In this document: positions 42,307-51,858 of the stretch, in pieces
Numbering within the stretch: position 1 is the first letter of the stretch
How the letters are laid out: the number at the start of each line of letters is the position of its first letter
Assembly: GCA_903873805.1 (NCBI GenBank)
Contig: CAIQQB010000078.1
Location: forward strand, 1 to 56,844
Direction: 5' to 3'
Length of the DNA: 56,844 bases
From: an uncultured Opitutia bacterium
GTDB lineage: Bacteria > Verrucomicrobiota > Verrucomicrobiia > Opitutales > Opitutaceae
The notes under the pieces: model-generated
The model's database searches: none
What the model was told of the DNA's origin: nothing
What the model saw: the letters and a program-made list of their open reading frames with translations, nothing else
Program-made: the position numbers and the translations under genes

Positions 42307-44067
42307 CTAACCGTCGAGGCGGACGACGTCGGGCTCGAAGTTCACGGCGAGGCGGTAGACGTGGCCCGGACGCATGATGAGCGGGTGGTCGCGGACGAGG
42401 AACTGGAGGAAGTGGATCTTGCCGTAGTTGGTGCGGTAGGCGGGGTCGGCGGAAACGACCTCGGTCTCGCGCCAGACACCCTGGAAGTCGTCCTTCTGCA
42501 CGGTGCAGCGGTGGCCCAGCGGGCCGAGGCCGAGGGAGCCGGCCACGCGGTATTTCGAGTGCGGGGCGGCAAGGGCGAGCATGAAGCGGAACTGGTCGAG
42601 CTGGATCTGGGCTTTGACGGTGTAGGCGAACTCGCAGCTGATTTTGGCGCCGGAAAAATTCCACTGCACCTTCACGCTGCCGATGCCCTTGACGATCTCC
42701 TCCTTGAGGTTGATCAGCTCAGGCTGCTCATAGCGGAAATAGAAGCTGTTGCGCAGGCCGAGGCCGGTGACGCAGTTCTTCCCGTAAAACGCCGGCAGGG
42801 TGACCTGATCACCGAAGGTCAGCTCGGGAAGCATGACCGGCTGGTAGAGATTGTTGGGCCAGTCGAACACGCCGGGGCAGTGGGGAAAGGGCAGCGAGTC
42901 GCTGGTGAGCCGGCTGCCCGAGCTGATGAGCGGGATCTGGGCGTGGAGACCGCTCTCGGCATCCCGGTAGAGGAAGAGGCCCTGCTCCTTACGGCTGGAC
43001 TTGTCGAAAATAACGAAGCGGCCGGAGGTGCGGGCGGGTTCGGGTTTGGGACCGCCGACGGGCATCGACACGGTCTTGGCCAGGCGGGCCCACTGACAGA
43101 GGTAGCGGGCGGCGTCGAAATTGGCCATCCGGGTCGTGTGGTGGCTGTAGGCGGTGCGCTCCTCGTCGCGCAAATCGAGGAACCCCTGCTCCTGGTCGAG
43201 ATAGGTCTGGTAGAAAAACACGAACAGGCGCCGGAGCAGATCGAAGTATTTCGGTTTCTGGTCGTCGGCAATCCAGCCGTCGCGCAGCCCCTGCAGGATG
43301 AGGCTGATGCAGTGCATCTGGCCGTAGGCGCCGGCGGCGCGGCCGAAGGCCCAGCCGAGACCGTCCACGCGGACGAGATCCGGCATCATCCGGATGTACT
43401 TCTCGGCGTAGGTGCGGAGCGTGGGCAGCTTGCGGTCGCGGACGCCGCTGTTGATGTGCAGCTGCAGCGCCGAGCGGGCGAAGACAAAGGTCATCACCCC
43501 GTAAAGGTTGAAGTTGCCGCCGAAGCCCTCGGTCGAGTCGTCGAAGAAGCCGGCCGAGCTGGTGCGGTTGATGCGTTCGACCATGCGCTCGATCAGGCGC
43601 GAGGTCTCGTCCTTCTTGGAGAGCCCGAGGCTGTAGCGGGCGACGGCCTTGGCGATGTTGAAGGTCTGCCAGTGGTTGTCGTAGTCACTGCGGTGCAGGA
43701 GGGCCTTGTCGATGCGGAGCTGGGTTTCCGGGACGAGCCGTTCCCAGACGGGATTGCGTTCCTTGGACGGGCTGTAGCAGAGGAGGCCGAGGGAGGCGTA
43801 GGCGAGACCGTTTTCCGCGGCGGGCTCGGTGAAGATCTGGGCGGTCAGGCAGCGGGCGGTGAGATCGACGAGATCGTGGCCCTTGAGCGAAGTCTCGCCG
43901 GTGGCGCGAAAATATTCGCCGAGGGCGTAGGCGACGTGACCGGGTTCATCGGTGCGGGGTTGCTCGCCCGCGGCGGGCAGGACCGTTCCATCGGGTTGGA
44001 TTGCGTCCAGATTGTGGCTCAGGATCGAGCGGGCCATGTCGAGACATTGCTCGGAAAAACTATGCAT
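42307..44067 (-). CDS. 586-aa protein of unknown function, probably (alpha/alpha)-toroid
   Basis: There is no clear signal peptide or membrane segment. The first ~380 residues are helical, with many aromatics and recurring segments such as [36 protein letters not shown] and [17 protein letters not shown], a pattern seen in (alpha/alpha)6 toroid glycosidases and lyases. The last ~200 residues look beta-rich ([38 protein letters not shown]). This helical-then-beta order is shared by heparinase- and DUF2264-like enzymes, but I cannot match a family with confidence. ATG 44067 is preferred; upstream sequence to 44238 is not protein-like. Confidence 0.65.
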   Translation of the reverse strand: MHSFSEQCLDMARSILSHNLDAIQPDGTVLPAAGEQPRTDEPGHVAYALGEYFRATGETSLKGHDLVDLTARCLTAQIFTEPAAENGLAYASLGLLCYSPSKERNPVWERLVPETQLRIDKALLHRSDYDNHWQTFNIAKAVARYSLGLSKKDETSRLIERMVERINRTSSAGFFDDSTEGFGGNFNLYGVMTFVFARSALQLHINSGVRDRKLPTLRTYAEKYIRMMPDLVRVDGLGWAFGRAAGAYGQMHCISLILQGLRDGWIADDQKPKYFDLLRRLFVFFYQTYLDQEQGFLDLRDEERTAYSHHTTRMANFDAARYLCQWARLAKTVSMPVGGPKPEPARTSGRFVIFDKSSRKEQGLFLYRDAESGLHAQIPLISSGSRLTSDSLPFPHCPGVFDWPNNLYQPVMLPELTFGDQVTLPAFYGKNCVTGLGLRNSFYFRYEQPELINLKEEIVKGIGSVKVQWNFSGAKISCEFAYTVKAQIQLDQFRFMLALAAPHSKYRVAGSLGLGPLGHRCTVQKDDFQGVWRETEVVSADPAYRTNYGKIHFLQFLVRDHPLIMRPGHVYRLAVNFEPDVVRLDG

Positions 44068-44201
44068 GCGTGGGAAAGGAGGGCTGCGTCTCGGCCGGCG
44101 CACCGCGCGCACGGACAAACGGAAAGTCAGTTTTCCCACCTTTTGCCGGGGGGGGCAAGAGGTAATTTTCCCAATCTGCAGCCGACCTCTGGGAGACGGG
44201 C

Positions 44202-44230
44202 AAAAAAAACGCCGGGCCCGGGCCCGGCGC
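44202..44230 (-). terminator. Strong rho-independent terminator of rplU-rpmA
   Basis: On the minus strand a GC palindrome (GCGCCGGGCCC / GGGCCCGGCG, within 44211-44230) is followed by eight T. It lies 26 nt past the rpmA stop. Confidence 0.93.
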
Positions 44231-44255
44231 GAAAGCATACGGGAAGAGAGCCCGT

Positions 44256-44495
44256 TCAGACCACGGACACCTTGCGGTGGGCCTTGTCGAACTGGACGGT
44301 GCCGTCCTTGAGCGCAAAGAGCGTCCAGTCGCGGCCGACGCCCACATTGAGGCCGGGATGCAGCTTGGACCCGCGCTGGCGGATGAGAATGTTGCCGGCG
44401 ATGACGGCCTGGCCGCCAAACTTTTTCACGCCGAGCCGCTTGGACTGGCTTTCGCGGCCGTTTGAGGTGGTACCTGCTCCTTTTTTATGCGCCAT
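44256..44495 (-). CDS. rpmA: 50S ribosomal protein L27
   Basis: A 79-aa L27, which binds 23S rRNA near the peptidyl-transferase centre. It has the N-terminal [16 protein letters not shown] and [20 protein letters not shown] typical of the family. The N-terminus starts MAHKK, without the extra cleaved peptide seen in Firmicutes. A textbook AAAGGAGA lies upstream of ATG 44495. It follows rplU by 28 nt; the operon ends at the terminator 44202-44230. Confidence 0.98.
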   Translation of the reverse strand: MAHKKGAGTTSNGRESQSKRLGVKKFGGQAVIAGNILIRQRGSKLHPGLNVGVGRDWTLFALKDGTVQFDKAHRKVSVV

Positions 44496-44523
44496 GACTA
44501 AATATCTCCTTTAAAATTTTGGG

Positions 44524-44838
44524 TTAGGCCTGGATCGACTCGATCTTGATGACGGAAAGCTCCTGCCGGTGGCCCCGTTTGCGCTCGTAGCCCTTGCGCT
44601 TCTTCTTCTTGAACACGATGACTTTCTTGCCGCGCTTGTTCTCGAGGATCTTGGCCGTGACCCGGGCGCCAGCCAGCACGGGAGTGCCGACCTTGAACTC
44701 GGCGCCCTCGCCGGCCGACAGCACGTCGGTAATCTCGACCGTCGCACCGGCGGTCGTGTTGGCATAACGGTTGACGGTCAGAATGTCGCCCTCAGTGACA
44801 GCGAACTGCTGGCCTTGGGTTTTGATGGTCGCTTTCAT
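44524..44838 (-). CDS. rplU: 50S ribosomal protein L21
   Basis: A 104-aa L21, binding 23S rRNA domain I. It has the family core [57 protein letters not shown] and the C-terminal SVIKIESI. It is co-transcribed with rpmA. It has a likely promoter at 44885-44913 and no strong Shine-Dalgarno before ATG 44838. Confidence 0.98.
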   Translation of the reverse strand: MKATIKTQGQQFAVTEGDILTVNRYANTTAGATVEITDVLSAGEGAEFKVGTPVLAGARVTAKILENKRGKKVIVFKKKKRKGYERKRGHRQELSVIKIESIQA

Positions 44839-44884
44839 AAATAAAAGGGACAGCAAAAGGCTTTCCACCCACGCCAAGCAAGGA

Positions 44885-44913
44885 CATATTTGGAAAAAGT
44901 GCACGGCGGTCAA
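44885..44913 (-). promoter_or_regulatory. Candidate sigma70-type promoter for rplU-rpmA
   Basis: On the minus strand TTGACC (44913-44908) and AATATG (44890-44885) are separated by 17 bp, ~47 nt before the rplU start. The -35 box matches at 5 of 6 positions; the -10 box is weak. Confidence 0.4.
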
Positions 44914-45003
44914 ATCCGCTCCTCCCGGGTTGAAGTCCGGGGGGGCTCCGGTTTGCATTTGCCGTCATCCCCATTATTCCCAACCTACCCCCAGAACACA
45001 GTC

Positions 45004-45765
45004 ATGAAAGCCATTCCGTCTGCCTCCGGATTTCACCCTCTGTTCCCCTTTGTCCTGATCATGGCCTTCGGCCTCCCGGACGCGCAGGCCCGGATCGGGG
45101 AAACGCAGTCGGACATCGAGCACCGGTTGCTGCAACCCGGCATCGGTTCGCTTTATGTGCCGCCGCCTCCGCCCACGACCGGCATGGGCAACAGGCGCCG
45201 GGGCGCCGGCGCCCAAGGCCAGGGGCAGGGAGCGGCCCAAGGACCGGGAGCAGGTCAGGGACCGGGAGCAGGCTTGGGTCCGAGACTCCCAACCCGCCCA
45301 GTGGATATCGACCCGCTCGCTGCCTTTCGCTCCTACCTGCCGGTTGAGCTCCATGAGGTCGTTTATTGGAAAACGGCGGAGCCGGGGAATCTCGGTGCGA
45401 CCTCGGGCTGGCATGTCCATGTATTGTATGCCAACGGCCGCTCGGCGCTTGAGGCCTATGTCCGCGTGGGTGATCAGCTCATCGAGGCCGAGACGATCAA
45501 CCTGCTCGCCCTGAACCGCGGGACCTCGCAGTGGAAGCATGCCGAGACCCCTCCCCTACCCAGCGGTTTCGGTTATGATTCGGTGCTGGCGGACGGTTCG
45601 GTGCGCGCCAAGCAGGACGGCAACATCTTTTTGCTGTTTGCCTCGAGGGTCGACCAGTATGTGTTTGATCAGGCCAAGGCGGCGGATGAGGCCAAGCTTC
45701 TGACGGAGGAAGCCCAGTTGCGGGCGCAGCAGGCGAAGGCTCCTGTGAGCGTTTCGGGCTTCTGA
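45004..45765 (+). CDS. Secreted Gly/Gln-rich protein of unknown function
   Basis: A 253-aa protein with a signal peptide (FPFVLIMAFGLPDAQA, cleavage after QARA-like site near residue 29). A low-complexity segment rich in Gly, Gln, Ala and Pro (about residues 60-95) precedes a globular region with ELHEVVYWKTAEPG and WHVHVLYANGRSALEAYVR, and a C-terminal charged helix (AKAADEAKLLTEEAQLRAQ). I recognise no family. It is divergent from rplU and followed by a convergent MFS gene. Confidence 0.65.
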   Translation: MKAIPSASGFHPLFPFVLIMAFGLPDAQARIGETQSDIEHRLLQPGIGSLYVPPPPPTTGMGNRRRGAGAQGQGQGAAQGPGAGQGPGAGLGPRLPTRPVDIDPLAAFRSYLPVELHEVVYWKTAEPGNLGATSGWHVHVLYANGRSALEAYVRVGDQLIEAETINLLALNRGTSQWKHAETPPLPSGFGYDSVLADGSVRAKQDGNIFLLFASRVDQYVFDQAKAADEAKLLTEEAQLRAQQAKAPVSVSGF

Positions 45766-45838
45766 GCCCGCCCGGCCACGGAGCTTTGCGGATAATCCGG
45801 CTGGCCGGCTGGCGCACGCGCGCGGGGGGACGGCCCAG

Positions 45839-47212
45839 TCAGCGCTTCCGGGACGGCGGATAGAAGACATGGTCCGCGAGAAAACCGAGCCCCAGCACGC
45901 CGCTGAGGGTCCGGATGTTACGCATGGCGCCGACGACGCTGGCCAGCGGCCGGGCCTCCGGCTCATGCACGCGCGCGAGGAGCAGGCAGGCGAGAATGGC
46001 GAGTGTCGGCTGCACCAGGAACACGGCGTGATAGATCGCGAGGGCGTCGTGCGCGGGAGTCAGATACCGGGCGAGCACCCAGCCGCCGGCAATCGGCGCC
46101 AGCGCCGTCACGAGCGCGGTCACGGCGAGATTGACACTGATCGCCAGGGTCTTGGCCGCTGGCGGGATGATGGTGAGCTGGATGTTGAACAGCCCGAGGA
46201 CGAGGCCCGCGACCATCATACCGCCAAAGGTCCACATGAACCAGAGCAGCCAGGAATTTTCCGGGGTGATGAAACACCAGAGGTAGTTCTGCACCTGCCA
46301 GGCGAGCAGGCAGAAGAGGATGACCGGCTTGTTGCCTAGGCGGTGGGCCAGCACCCCCCACGCCGGATAGGAGAGGACCCCGCCCACGCTCACCAGAATG
46401 ACGAGCAACGCGACTTCCCGGACCGAAAAGTGGATCTGCTCATAGAGAAACACGTAGTAGAACGGCCCGAAGCAGTTGGCGGCAAAGCCCCACACCGCCC
46501 CGAAGGCCACAAACCACAGGAACGCCGGTGTGCGCGCCAGCACTGCAATCTGCTCGCGCCAGGGCGTCGCCGTCTCGGCGAGCGCGTGCCCCTCGGCGGC
46601 ATGAATCCCCTCCTGGGCAAGCGCGGAAACGATCCGGAGCAACACCGCCGCGCCAATCAGGATCTGAAACGCGCGCACCGACCCATCCGGGCGCTCCAGA
46701 TCGATCATGCTGCCGGCGAGCGCGAGAAAGGCGATCGTGGAGAGCTGCAGCAGCCGGTTGCGCCGGCCGAAATACCGGCCGCGGAGACGCGGCGGCACCC
46801 ATTCCTGCACCCAGGAGGACCAGCCCACCACCGTGAAGGCGGAAACCGCCGCGGAAAACGCCCCGATCAGGAGAAACCAGCGGCCGGCCGCCTGCGGATG
46901 GTCCGTCGGCAGCCACGGCAGCGCCACCGCCACCGCCCCCCAGCAGACCAGCTGCAGCCAGGCGGCGGTCACCGCGACGGCCTTGGGCGCCAACCGGCGC
47001 TGCACGAGGGGAAGCAGAAAGGCCTGGGCAAAGTTGCCCCAAAACGGCAGTGACACGACCCATCCGTAGATGTCCTTCGGCAGGTGAAATACCCCCGTCA
47101 GCAGCGCCGCCATGACGAAATTGCCCGGCACCAGCAGCGTCACGATCGGCATGGCGGCAAGACCGTCATAGGTGCAGAGTCGGAGGTGGCGGCGGAGCGT
47201 CGAGGTGGGCAT
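45839..47212 (-). CDS. MFS transporter, unknown substrate
   Basis: A ~457-aa protein with about 12 membrane helices; RRHLRLCTYDGLAAMPIVTLL starts helix 1, and RLRGRYFGRRNRLLQLSTIAF is the helix 4-5 loop. A second loop in the C-terminal half reads VSVGGVLSYPAWGVLAHRLGNKP. The substrate cannot be told. ATG 47212 is given because it leaves ~45 nt to the divergent mpg start; ATG 47248 (12 residues longer) would leave only 8 nt and no room for separate promoters. Confidence 0.82.
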   Translation of the reverse strand: MPTSTLRRHLRLCTYDGLAAMPIVTLLVPGNFVMAALLTGVFHLPKDIYGWVVSLPFWGNFAQAFLLPLVQRRLAPKAVAVTAAWLQLVCWGAVAVALPWLPTDHPQAAGRWFLLIGAFSAAVSAFTVVGWSSWVQEWVPPRLRGRYFGRRNRLLQLSTIAFLALAGSMIDLERPDGSVRAFQILIGAAVLLRIVSALAQEGIHAAEGHALAETATPWREQIAVLARTPAFLWFVAFGAVWGFAANCFGPFYYVFLYEQIHFSVREVALLVILVSVGGVLSYPAWGVLAHRLGNKPVILFCLLAWQVQNYLWCFITPENSWLLWFMWTFGGMMVAGLVLGLFNIQLTIIPPAAKTLAISVNLAVTALVTALAPIAGGWVLARYLTPAHDALAIYHAVFLVQPTLAILACLLLARVHEPEARPLASVVGAMRNIRTLSGVLGLGFLADHVFYPPSRKR

Positions 47213-47256
47213 TGCGTGGCGGACGGTGGCGGAGATAGTGGCGGCCATCCAAAACC

Positions 47257-47898
47257 ATGCCGCGCGCAATTGCAGCTTCAGAAGTGCAGGGCCGGAACAC
47301 GGTGGCGCTGGCGCGCTGGCTGCTGGGCAAGCTGCTGGTGGTCGCCGGACCGCCCGGGTCCACCCCGCGCCGCCTGCGCATCTGCGAGACCGAGGCCTAC
47401 CATGGTCCGGCTGACCGGGCGAGCCACGCCCGCCGGGGCCGGACCCCGCGCGCGGCCGTGATGTTCGCACCCGGCGGGGTCTGGTACGTCTATCTCTGTT
47501 ACGGCGTCCACGAGATGCTCAACCTCGTGACCGGACCGGAAGGCTGGCCGGCGGCGGTGCTCATCCGTGGCATCGAGGGCGTCAGCGGGCCGGGCCGGCT
47601 GACGGCCGCCCACCGACTGGACCGGCGTTTCAACGGCCGGCCGGCGGACCGGACGGCCGGACTGTGGCTCGAGGATGACGGTTGGGTTGTGCCGCGCCGC
47701 GCCATCCGCGCCACGCCGCGCATCGGCGTCGCCTCGGCGGGTCCGGAGTGGGCGGCGAAGCCGTGGCGGTTTGTGCTGACCGAAGCGCCGGACCGGCGAC
47801 CCCGCCTCAAGTTTTCGCCGGGGCGGGCGCCGGGGCGGCCGCGGGGGGCGCAGGCGGGACCGGCGCGGGCTTGGCGTTCGCCGGACGGTAGTCGATGA
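47257..47898 (+). CDS. mpg: 3-methyladenine DNA glycosylase (AAG/MPG type)
   Basis: Removes alkylated purines from DNA (base excision repair). The 213-aa length is typical. Family motifs: ETEAYHGPADRASHARRGRT with the catalytic Glu46 and Tyr48, MFAPGGVWYVYLCYGVHEML and NLVT, and IRGIEGVSGPGRLTAA. The C-terminal ~30 residues (Arg/Gly/Pro-rich) lie antisense to the end of the DUF3108 gene (92-bp tail-to-tail overlap), so this tail is probably not conserved. Confidence 0.9.
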   Translation: MPRAIAASEVQGRNTVALARWLLGKLLVVAGPPGSTPRRLRICETEAYHGPADRASHARRGRTPRAAVMFAPGGVWYVYLCYGVHEMLNLVTGPEGWPAAVLIRGIEGVSGPGRLTAAHRLDRRFNGRPADRTAGLWLEDDGWVVPRRAIRATPRIGVASAGPEWAAKPWRFVLTEAPDRRPRLKFSPGRAPGRPRGAQAGPARAWRSPDGSR

Positions 47899-48634
47899 GG
47901 GTGGCGACCGCCGTGCCCACCGCCACCTTCACCTCGAACTTGAGCGGCAACCGCTGGACATCGTTGGAGATCCAGACACGGATTTCACCGCCTTTGCGAA
48001 ACATGCCCCGCGGAGTCCCGTTCATGGTTGGCACCAGCAGCATGGCCTCGCGGGCGCCCTTCGGGGTGGCGATCTTTTCCAGCTGAATCGCGGTGACCGT
48101 CAGCGGATAAAATTCATTGTCGAACAGCGCCAGCGCCTGGTGCGTGCCACCCGGCTTCAGCGACCAGGCCCGCGCCTGGATCAGGCAGGTGATCATGTCC
48201 ATCGGCTGCCCAGCCGGCACCGGCAGGGTCGCATTGCGCTCCGGCTTCAAGTTGTCCACATAGCTGGCGGAGGCCTTGGCGTAGTCGAAGACAATGCTGG
48301 CGCTGGTCTGACGCTTGCCGGCCCGGGTGACCGCCCGCGCCGACATCAGGCGGCCATCCCCGGCGCTGAACATGCCCACCTCCTCCCCGGTGAAGGCGTA
48401 GAGCAGGCCGATGACCCCCTGGGTCTTGGTCGTCGTGATCACGCGGGTCTGGGGGTGCCCGGCCGCCTCGGCGGCCTCGGCGCGGACCTTGATTTCCCCG
48501 GCATCGCTGAAGATGCCCCAGCTGACGCGGAAGGTGAACGCCTCGCCGTCGTTGAGGGCCACGGCTTCACCGGCCTGCGCCCAGCGGGCGGAGGCCAGCA
48601 GCAGGACCAGGGCAAGGACGGGTTTCAGGGGCAT
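47807..48634 (-). CDS. DUF3108 periplasmic protein
   Basis: A 275-aa protein with a signal peptide (MPLKPVLALVLLLASARWAQA) and a beta-rich DUF3108 domain: NDGEAFTFRVSWGIFSDAGEIKV at the N-terminus and MFRKGGEIRVWISNDVQRLP towards the end. The C-terminus is a Pro/Ala run antisense to the mpg 3' end. Members are predicted envelope beta-barrel or jelly-roll proteins of unknown role. ATG 48634 starts the signal peptide. Confidence 0.85.
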   Translation of the reverse strand: MPLKPVLALVLLLASARWAQAGEAVALNDGEAFTFRVSWGIFSDAGEIKVRAEAAEAAGHPQTRVITTTKTQGVIGLLYAFTGEEVGMFSAGDGRLMSARAVTRAGKRQTSASIVFDYAKASASYVDNLKPERNATLPVPAGQPMDMITCLIQARAWSLKPGGTHQALALFDNEFYPLTVTAIQLEKIATPKGAREAMLLVPTMNGTPRGMFRKGGEIRVWISNDVQRLPLKFEVKVAVGTAVATLIDYRPANAKPAPVPPAPPAAAPAPAPAKT

Positions 48635-48712
48635 GCGGGCGGGGTTCCATCACCATCCAAAGGCCACAATGGGCAAGCGCTCAACAGGAAAATATCCCGG
48701 CGGCCGGATGCC

Positions 48713-49699
48713 TCACGGGGCCAGGGGCAGATCGAGCTGGTTGTCCTCGCCGAGCGCCCAGGCCTCTATGCCGCGCGCGCGCAGCGTGCGGGCGAAGTCC
48801 GTCGCGAAGCCGTGTAGCGTGTAGACTCGCTGCGGCTGCACCCGTTCGACCATGCGCAGCAGGTCCGGAAAGTCGGCGTGGTCGGAAAGGGGAAACGCCG
48901 CGTCGCACTGGCTGCGGTATTTTGTGCCGGCATCGAGCGCCCAGCCGGTGATAACGGCGGTGCGCCGGCGAGGGATCTTGCCGAGGAAGGCGGAGTCGCG
49001 ACCCTGTGGCGGGCAGATGACAACATGCCCGGCCAGTTCGGGCGCGCTGAATTCGCGGTACGGCGGCAGCGCCTGGCCGAGCTGCGGATAAATCCCGGTC
49101 AGCCGGTGCGTTTCCGCGTGCAGCATCACGGGAAACCTTCCCGCCAGCGTCGCGAGCAGTTCCTGGCTCTTGCCCAGACTGTAGCTGAAAAGCACCGGCG
49201 TGGTGTGGTCGGCGAGCGCGGCGGCGCAAAAGTTCGTGATGTCCGCCGCCACCTGCCCGGCCGGCGGCAGCACGTATTGCGGCCGGCCGAAGGTGGTCTC
49301 CATGATGAGCACGTCGGCCCGGGGTGTGGCACAGGGCTCGGCGGTCAGCGCGGGCCGCAGCTTGAAGTCACCGGTGTAGAGCAGGCTGCCGTGCACCGGA
49401 TGGGTGACATGGAACTGGGCCGAGCCGAGCATGTGGCCCGCGGGATGGAGCGTGACCGCCGTGTCGGATGTCAGCGGCTCGGTCCGGCCAAACGGCAGCA
49501 CATGCTCGGTGCGCCGGCCCGGCAGCCGGGCGCGCATGAGCCGCGACGTGCCGGGCGAGCACAGCACCTCCCGGTGCCGCGCGAGGTGGTCAAAGTGCGC
49601 ATGGGAGACAAACGAGCGCGGCTTTGGCCGCCGGGCGTCGAGCCACCAGTCGATTTGCGGGAGCCAGACCCCGTCGCGAAACTGCACGTCCCAAGCCAT
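48713..49699 (-). CDS. Metallo-beta-lactamase-fold exonuclease-like protein
   Basis: A 328-aa MBL-fold protein of the beta-CASP/SNM1-related group, close to ligase-associated DNA exonucleases. Metal-binding motifs: SHAHFDHL (HxHxDH), AGHMLGSAQF, YTGDFKL, and SDHADFPDLL in the C-terminal part. It probably acts on DNA or RNA 5' ends; no ATP-dependent ligase gene is adjacent to confirm the link. It ends ahead of the DUF3108 start. Confidence 0.82.
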   Translation of the reverse strand: MAWDVQFRDGVWLPQIDWWLDARRPKPRSFVSHAHFDHLARHREVLCSPGTSRLMRARLPGRRTEHVLPFGRTEPLTSDTAVTLHPAGHMLGSAQFHVTHPVHGSLLYTGDFKLRPALTAEPCATPRADVLIMETTFGRPQYVLPPAGQVAADITNFCAAALADHTTPVLFSYSLGKSQELLATLAGRFPVMLHAETHRLTGIYPQLGQALPPYREFSAPELAGHVVICPPQGRDSAFLGKIPRRRTAVITGWALDAGTKYRSQCDAAFPLSDHADFPDLLRMVERVQPQRVYTLHGFATDFARTLRARGIEAWALGEDNQLDLPLAP

Positions 49700-49856
49700 C
49701 CCTCAGGCAAACGGCGGCGGGCACCCAACGAAAGGGCAAAAAGACGGGCCCAAACGAGAGCGCCGCGGTTTCGACCCCGCAGCGCGTTCCTGCAGGACGG
49801 GTGAACGCCCCCACCAACCTGCGGGCGGATTCGGAGCGGGCCGCGGGTTGGCCGGG

Positions 49857-50627
49857 TTATTTGGCAGGCGCCGGTTTGGCGACCGTCGCAGCCGCCGCGG
49901 GTTTGACGGCCGCCGCCAGCAGCTCAACGGCATTCAACTCAAAGGTCACTGTCAGCCGGCTGCCGGGAGGCGGAGGCGGGGTCGGTGGATTATTGGGGTT
50001 GTTGAAGTTGCCGCGCCGGCCACCCTGGCCGCCGGCGCCGGCGCCGCCACCGTTAAATCCGCCGCCGCCACCACCGCCGTTAAAATTACCGCCACCACCG
50101 CCGCCATTGCCATTGCCGCCACCACCACCACCGCCGCCACCGAAATTACCACGGTTGTTGCCCTGACTGGCGATGATGGAGCACTTGCTGATGCTGATGT
50201 ACGGGGCGCGCTTTTCCAGCTCCCGGTAAAAGGCGATGAGATTGGCCATCTCGACCTGGTAAAAGCTGACGGAAACCGTCGTCACCGACATCTGGCTGGA
50301 GGCGCGGTGGCGGGCCGATGTGATGACGGGACTGTTCAGCGACGACGCGGTGGCCATGTCGATGACCTCGCTTTGCAGGCGGGTCCCGCTGTAACTCTTG
50401 GCCCGATCCAGCTTTGAAATCGCGGTGATCTGGCGTTCGTTGATCTCGTCGCTGCGGTCGATGATTTCCTGCTGCTTCTGATTGGCCTCGTTGGCGGCCT
50501 GGGTGTCCTGCATCAGGGTGCGTGTCGTGGCGGTCAGGCTGGAGGCCCACATGACCAGGGCGAACGCGACGATAATGATCAGCAGCAGCTTCTCACGGGG
50601 ATGGCGGGAAAGGAAAAACGCTTTCAT
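49857..50627 (-). CDS. gspM: GspM-like type II secretion protein with glycine-rich linker
   Basis: A 256-aa inner-membrane protein. One N-terminal helix (LLLIIIVAFALVMWASSL near 14-31) is followed by a coiled-coil (about 35-75) and a small alpha/beta domain (VSVSFYQVEMANLIAFYREL), as in GspM/PilO. A Gly/Asn-rich segment of ~55 residues (about 158-212) is inserted before the final strand, an unusual low-complexity linker for this family. AGGA precedes ATG 50627. It is the last gene of the gspG-M operon. GspM with GspL anchors the secretion ATPase; the ATPase and GspF/D are not in the window. Confidence 0.78.
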   Translation of the reverse strand: MKAFFLSRHPREKLLLIIIVAFALVMWASSLTATTRTLMQDTQAANEANQKQQEIIDRSDEINERQITAISKLDRAKSYSGTRLQSEVIDMATASSLNSPVITSARHRASSQMSVTTVSVSFYQVEMANLIAFYRELEKRAPYISISKCSIIASQGNNRGNFGGGGGGGGGNGNGGGGGGNFNGGGGGGGFNGGGAGAGGQGGRRGNFNNPNNPPTPPPPPGSRLTVTFELNAVELLAAAVKPAAAATVAKPAPAK

Positions 50628-50655
50628 GGTGGTGGATTCCTGGGATGGTCGTGGT

Positions 50656-51858
50656 TCAGCTGGTGGTTTTCGGCGCCGCGGGCTTGGGCGACTCGACGGA
50701 GGTGGCGGCGTCAGCCGGCTCGGGTTCGACTACCCCGGGCTTGAAGCGGACGACGATCTTGAAATTGGCGATGCCATTGTTGATCGGGCTGTCGGTGATA
50801 TCGACCTTATCGCACTGCGGCAGCTTGAGCAACGCCGCCTTGAACTCGTCGATTTCGGTCGGCGTGTTGGTGCGCGCCTGGGCGGTGAAATTGTAAAGGC
50901 CGTCCATCGAGGAGCTGATGAGGATGGTGTTGACCGGGATTTTGCTGTTCACAATGCTGAGCATCTCCAGCGGCAGCAGCCGCCGGGTGATGACCTGCTC
51001 AATCTGGTCCGCCAGCTGTTCCGTCTCGGTCAGCTGCTTCACCTCGGGCTGCCGGTCGGCGAGCACCTTCTGCTGGGACTGGAGCCGGCTCTTGCCAATC
51101 AGAACCGCCCCCTGACCCAGCACGCACAGGCCGATCAGGGCCGCGAGCCCGAGAAAGGTCCGCCAGAGGAGGATGTCGCGTTTTTTTTCCTTCTGGCGCT
51201 GCATGTGCTCGAGCTTGTCCCGGACATCGAGCGCCACCGCATCGGTGTGCGTGAGCTTGATCTCCTGTTCGGCCGAAATGAAGGTGAACTCCCCCCCGTC
51301 GGTGGCGCCGGCGAGCACCGGCATCGTCCATTCCTCCGCCGTCACGTTGCTGCCCAGGGAACGCAACACCTGGTCGCGGGCCGCCGTCCGCTCCGTCTCC
51401 CCCGCCTCGGGCGGCAGGGGATGGACGGTGACCTGGCTGGCCACTTCCGCGCCGCTGCCCCATTGCACGAGGGTGATGGCGTCGGACCCGACCAGAATCC
51501 GGACGGTACCGGAGGCCGCCGGCACGGTCAGCAGCACGGCAAACGCCGGCACCACCAGCTCGGCGGCATGCCAGGCCTCGGTCTCCTCCGCCGGAAAACG
51601 CTTCCGGTAGGCGGCGAATACCAGCGCGTGCGCGGCCCCGGGCACCCAGTGGTGGCCGTAGTAGAGCTGGGCCAGCGGAAACGGCGACAGGGTCTCGAGC
51701 GCGAGCTCAATCTGCTCGGCGACGGTGGCGGCCGTCGTGTCGGGGGCCAAGGGTACGGCGCGCGCAAAGAAGCGGCCGTCGGGCAGCAGGGCGACCTGAC
51801 GGGCAGGGGGCGCAAACAGGCGGCCGATGAAACCGGAGGAGGTGGAGGGCGTGGTCAT
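50656..51858 (-). CDS. gspL: GspL-like type II secretion protein
   Basis: A 400-aa bitopic protein. The N-terminal ~250 residues form an actin-like cytoplasmic region (VALLPDGRFFARAVPL..., FTFISAEQEIKLTH), then one helix (TFLGLAALIGLCVLGQGAVL near 260-280) and a periplasmic ferredoxin-like domain (NFTAQARTNTPTEIDEFKAAL). This order matches GspL/PilM-N fusions. The start overlaps the gspK stop (ATGA). Confidence 0.8.
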   Translation of the reverse strand: MTTPSTSSGFIGRLFAPPARQVALLPDGRFFARAVPLAPDTTAATVAEQIELALETLSPFPLAQLYYGHHWVPGAAHALVFAAYRKRFPAEETEAWHAAELVVPAFAVLLTVPAASGTVRILVGSDAITLVQWGSGAEVASQVTVHPLPPEAGETERTAARDQVLRSLGSNVTAEEWTMPVLAGATDGGEFTFISAEQEIKLTHTDAVALDVRDKLEHMQRQKEKKRDILLWRTFLGLAALIGLCVLGQGAVLIGKSRLQSQQKVLADRQPEVKQLTETEQLADQIEQVITRRLLPLEMLSIVNSKIPVNTILISSSMDGLYNFTAQARTNTPTEIDEFKAALLKLPQCDKVDITDSPINNGIANFKIVVRFKPGVVEPEPADAATSVESPKPAAPKTTS

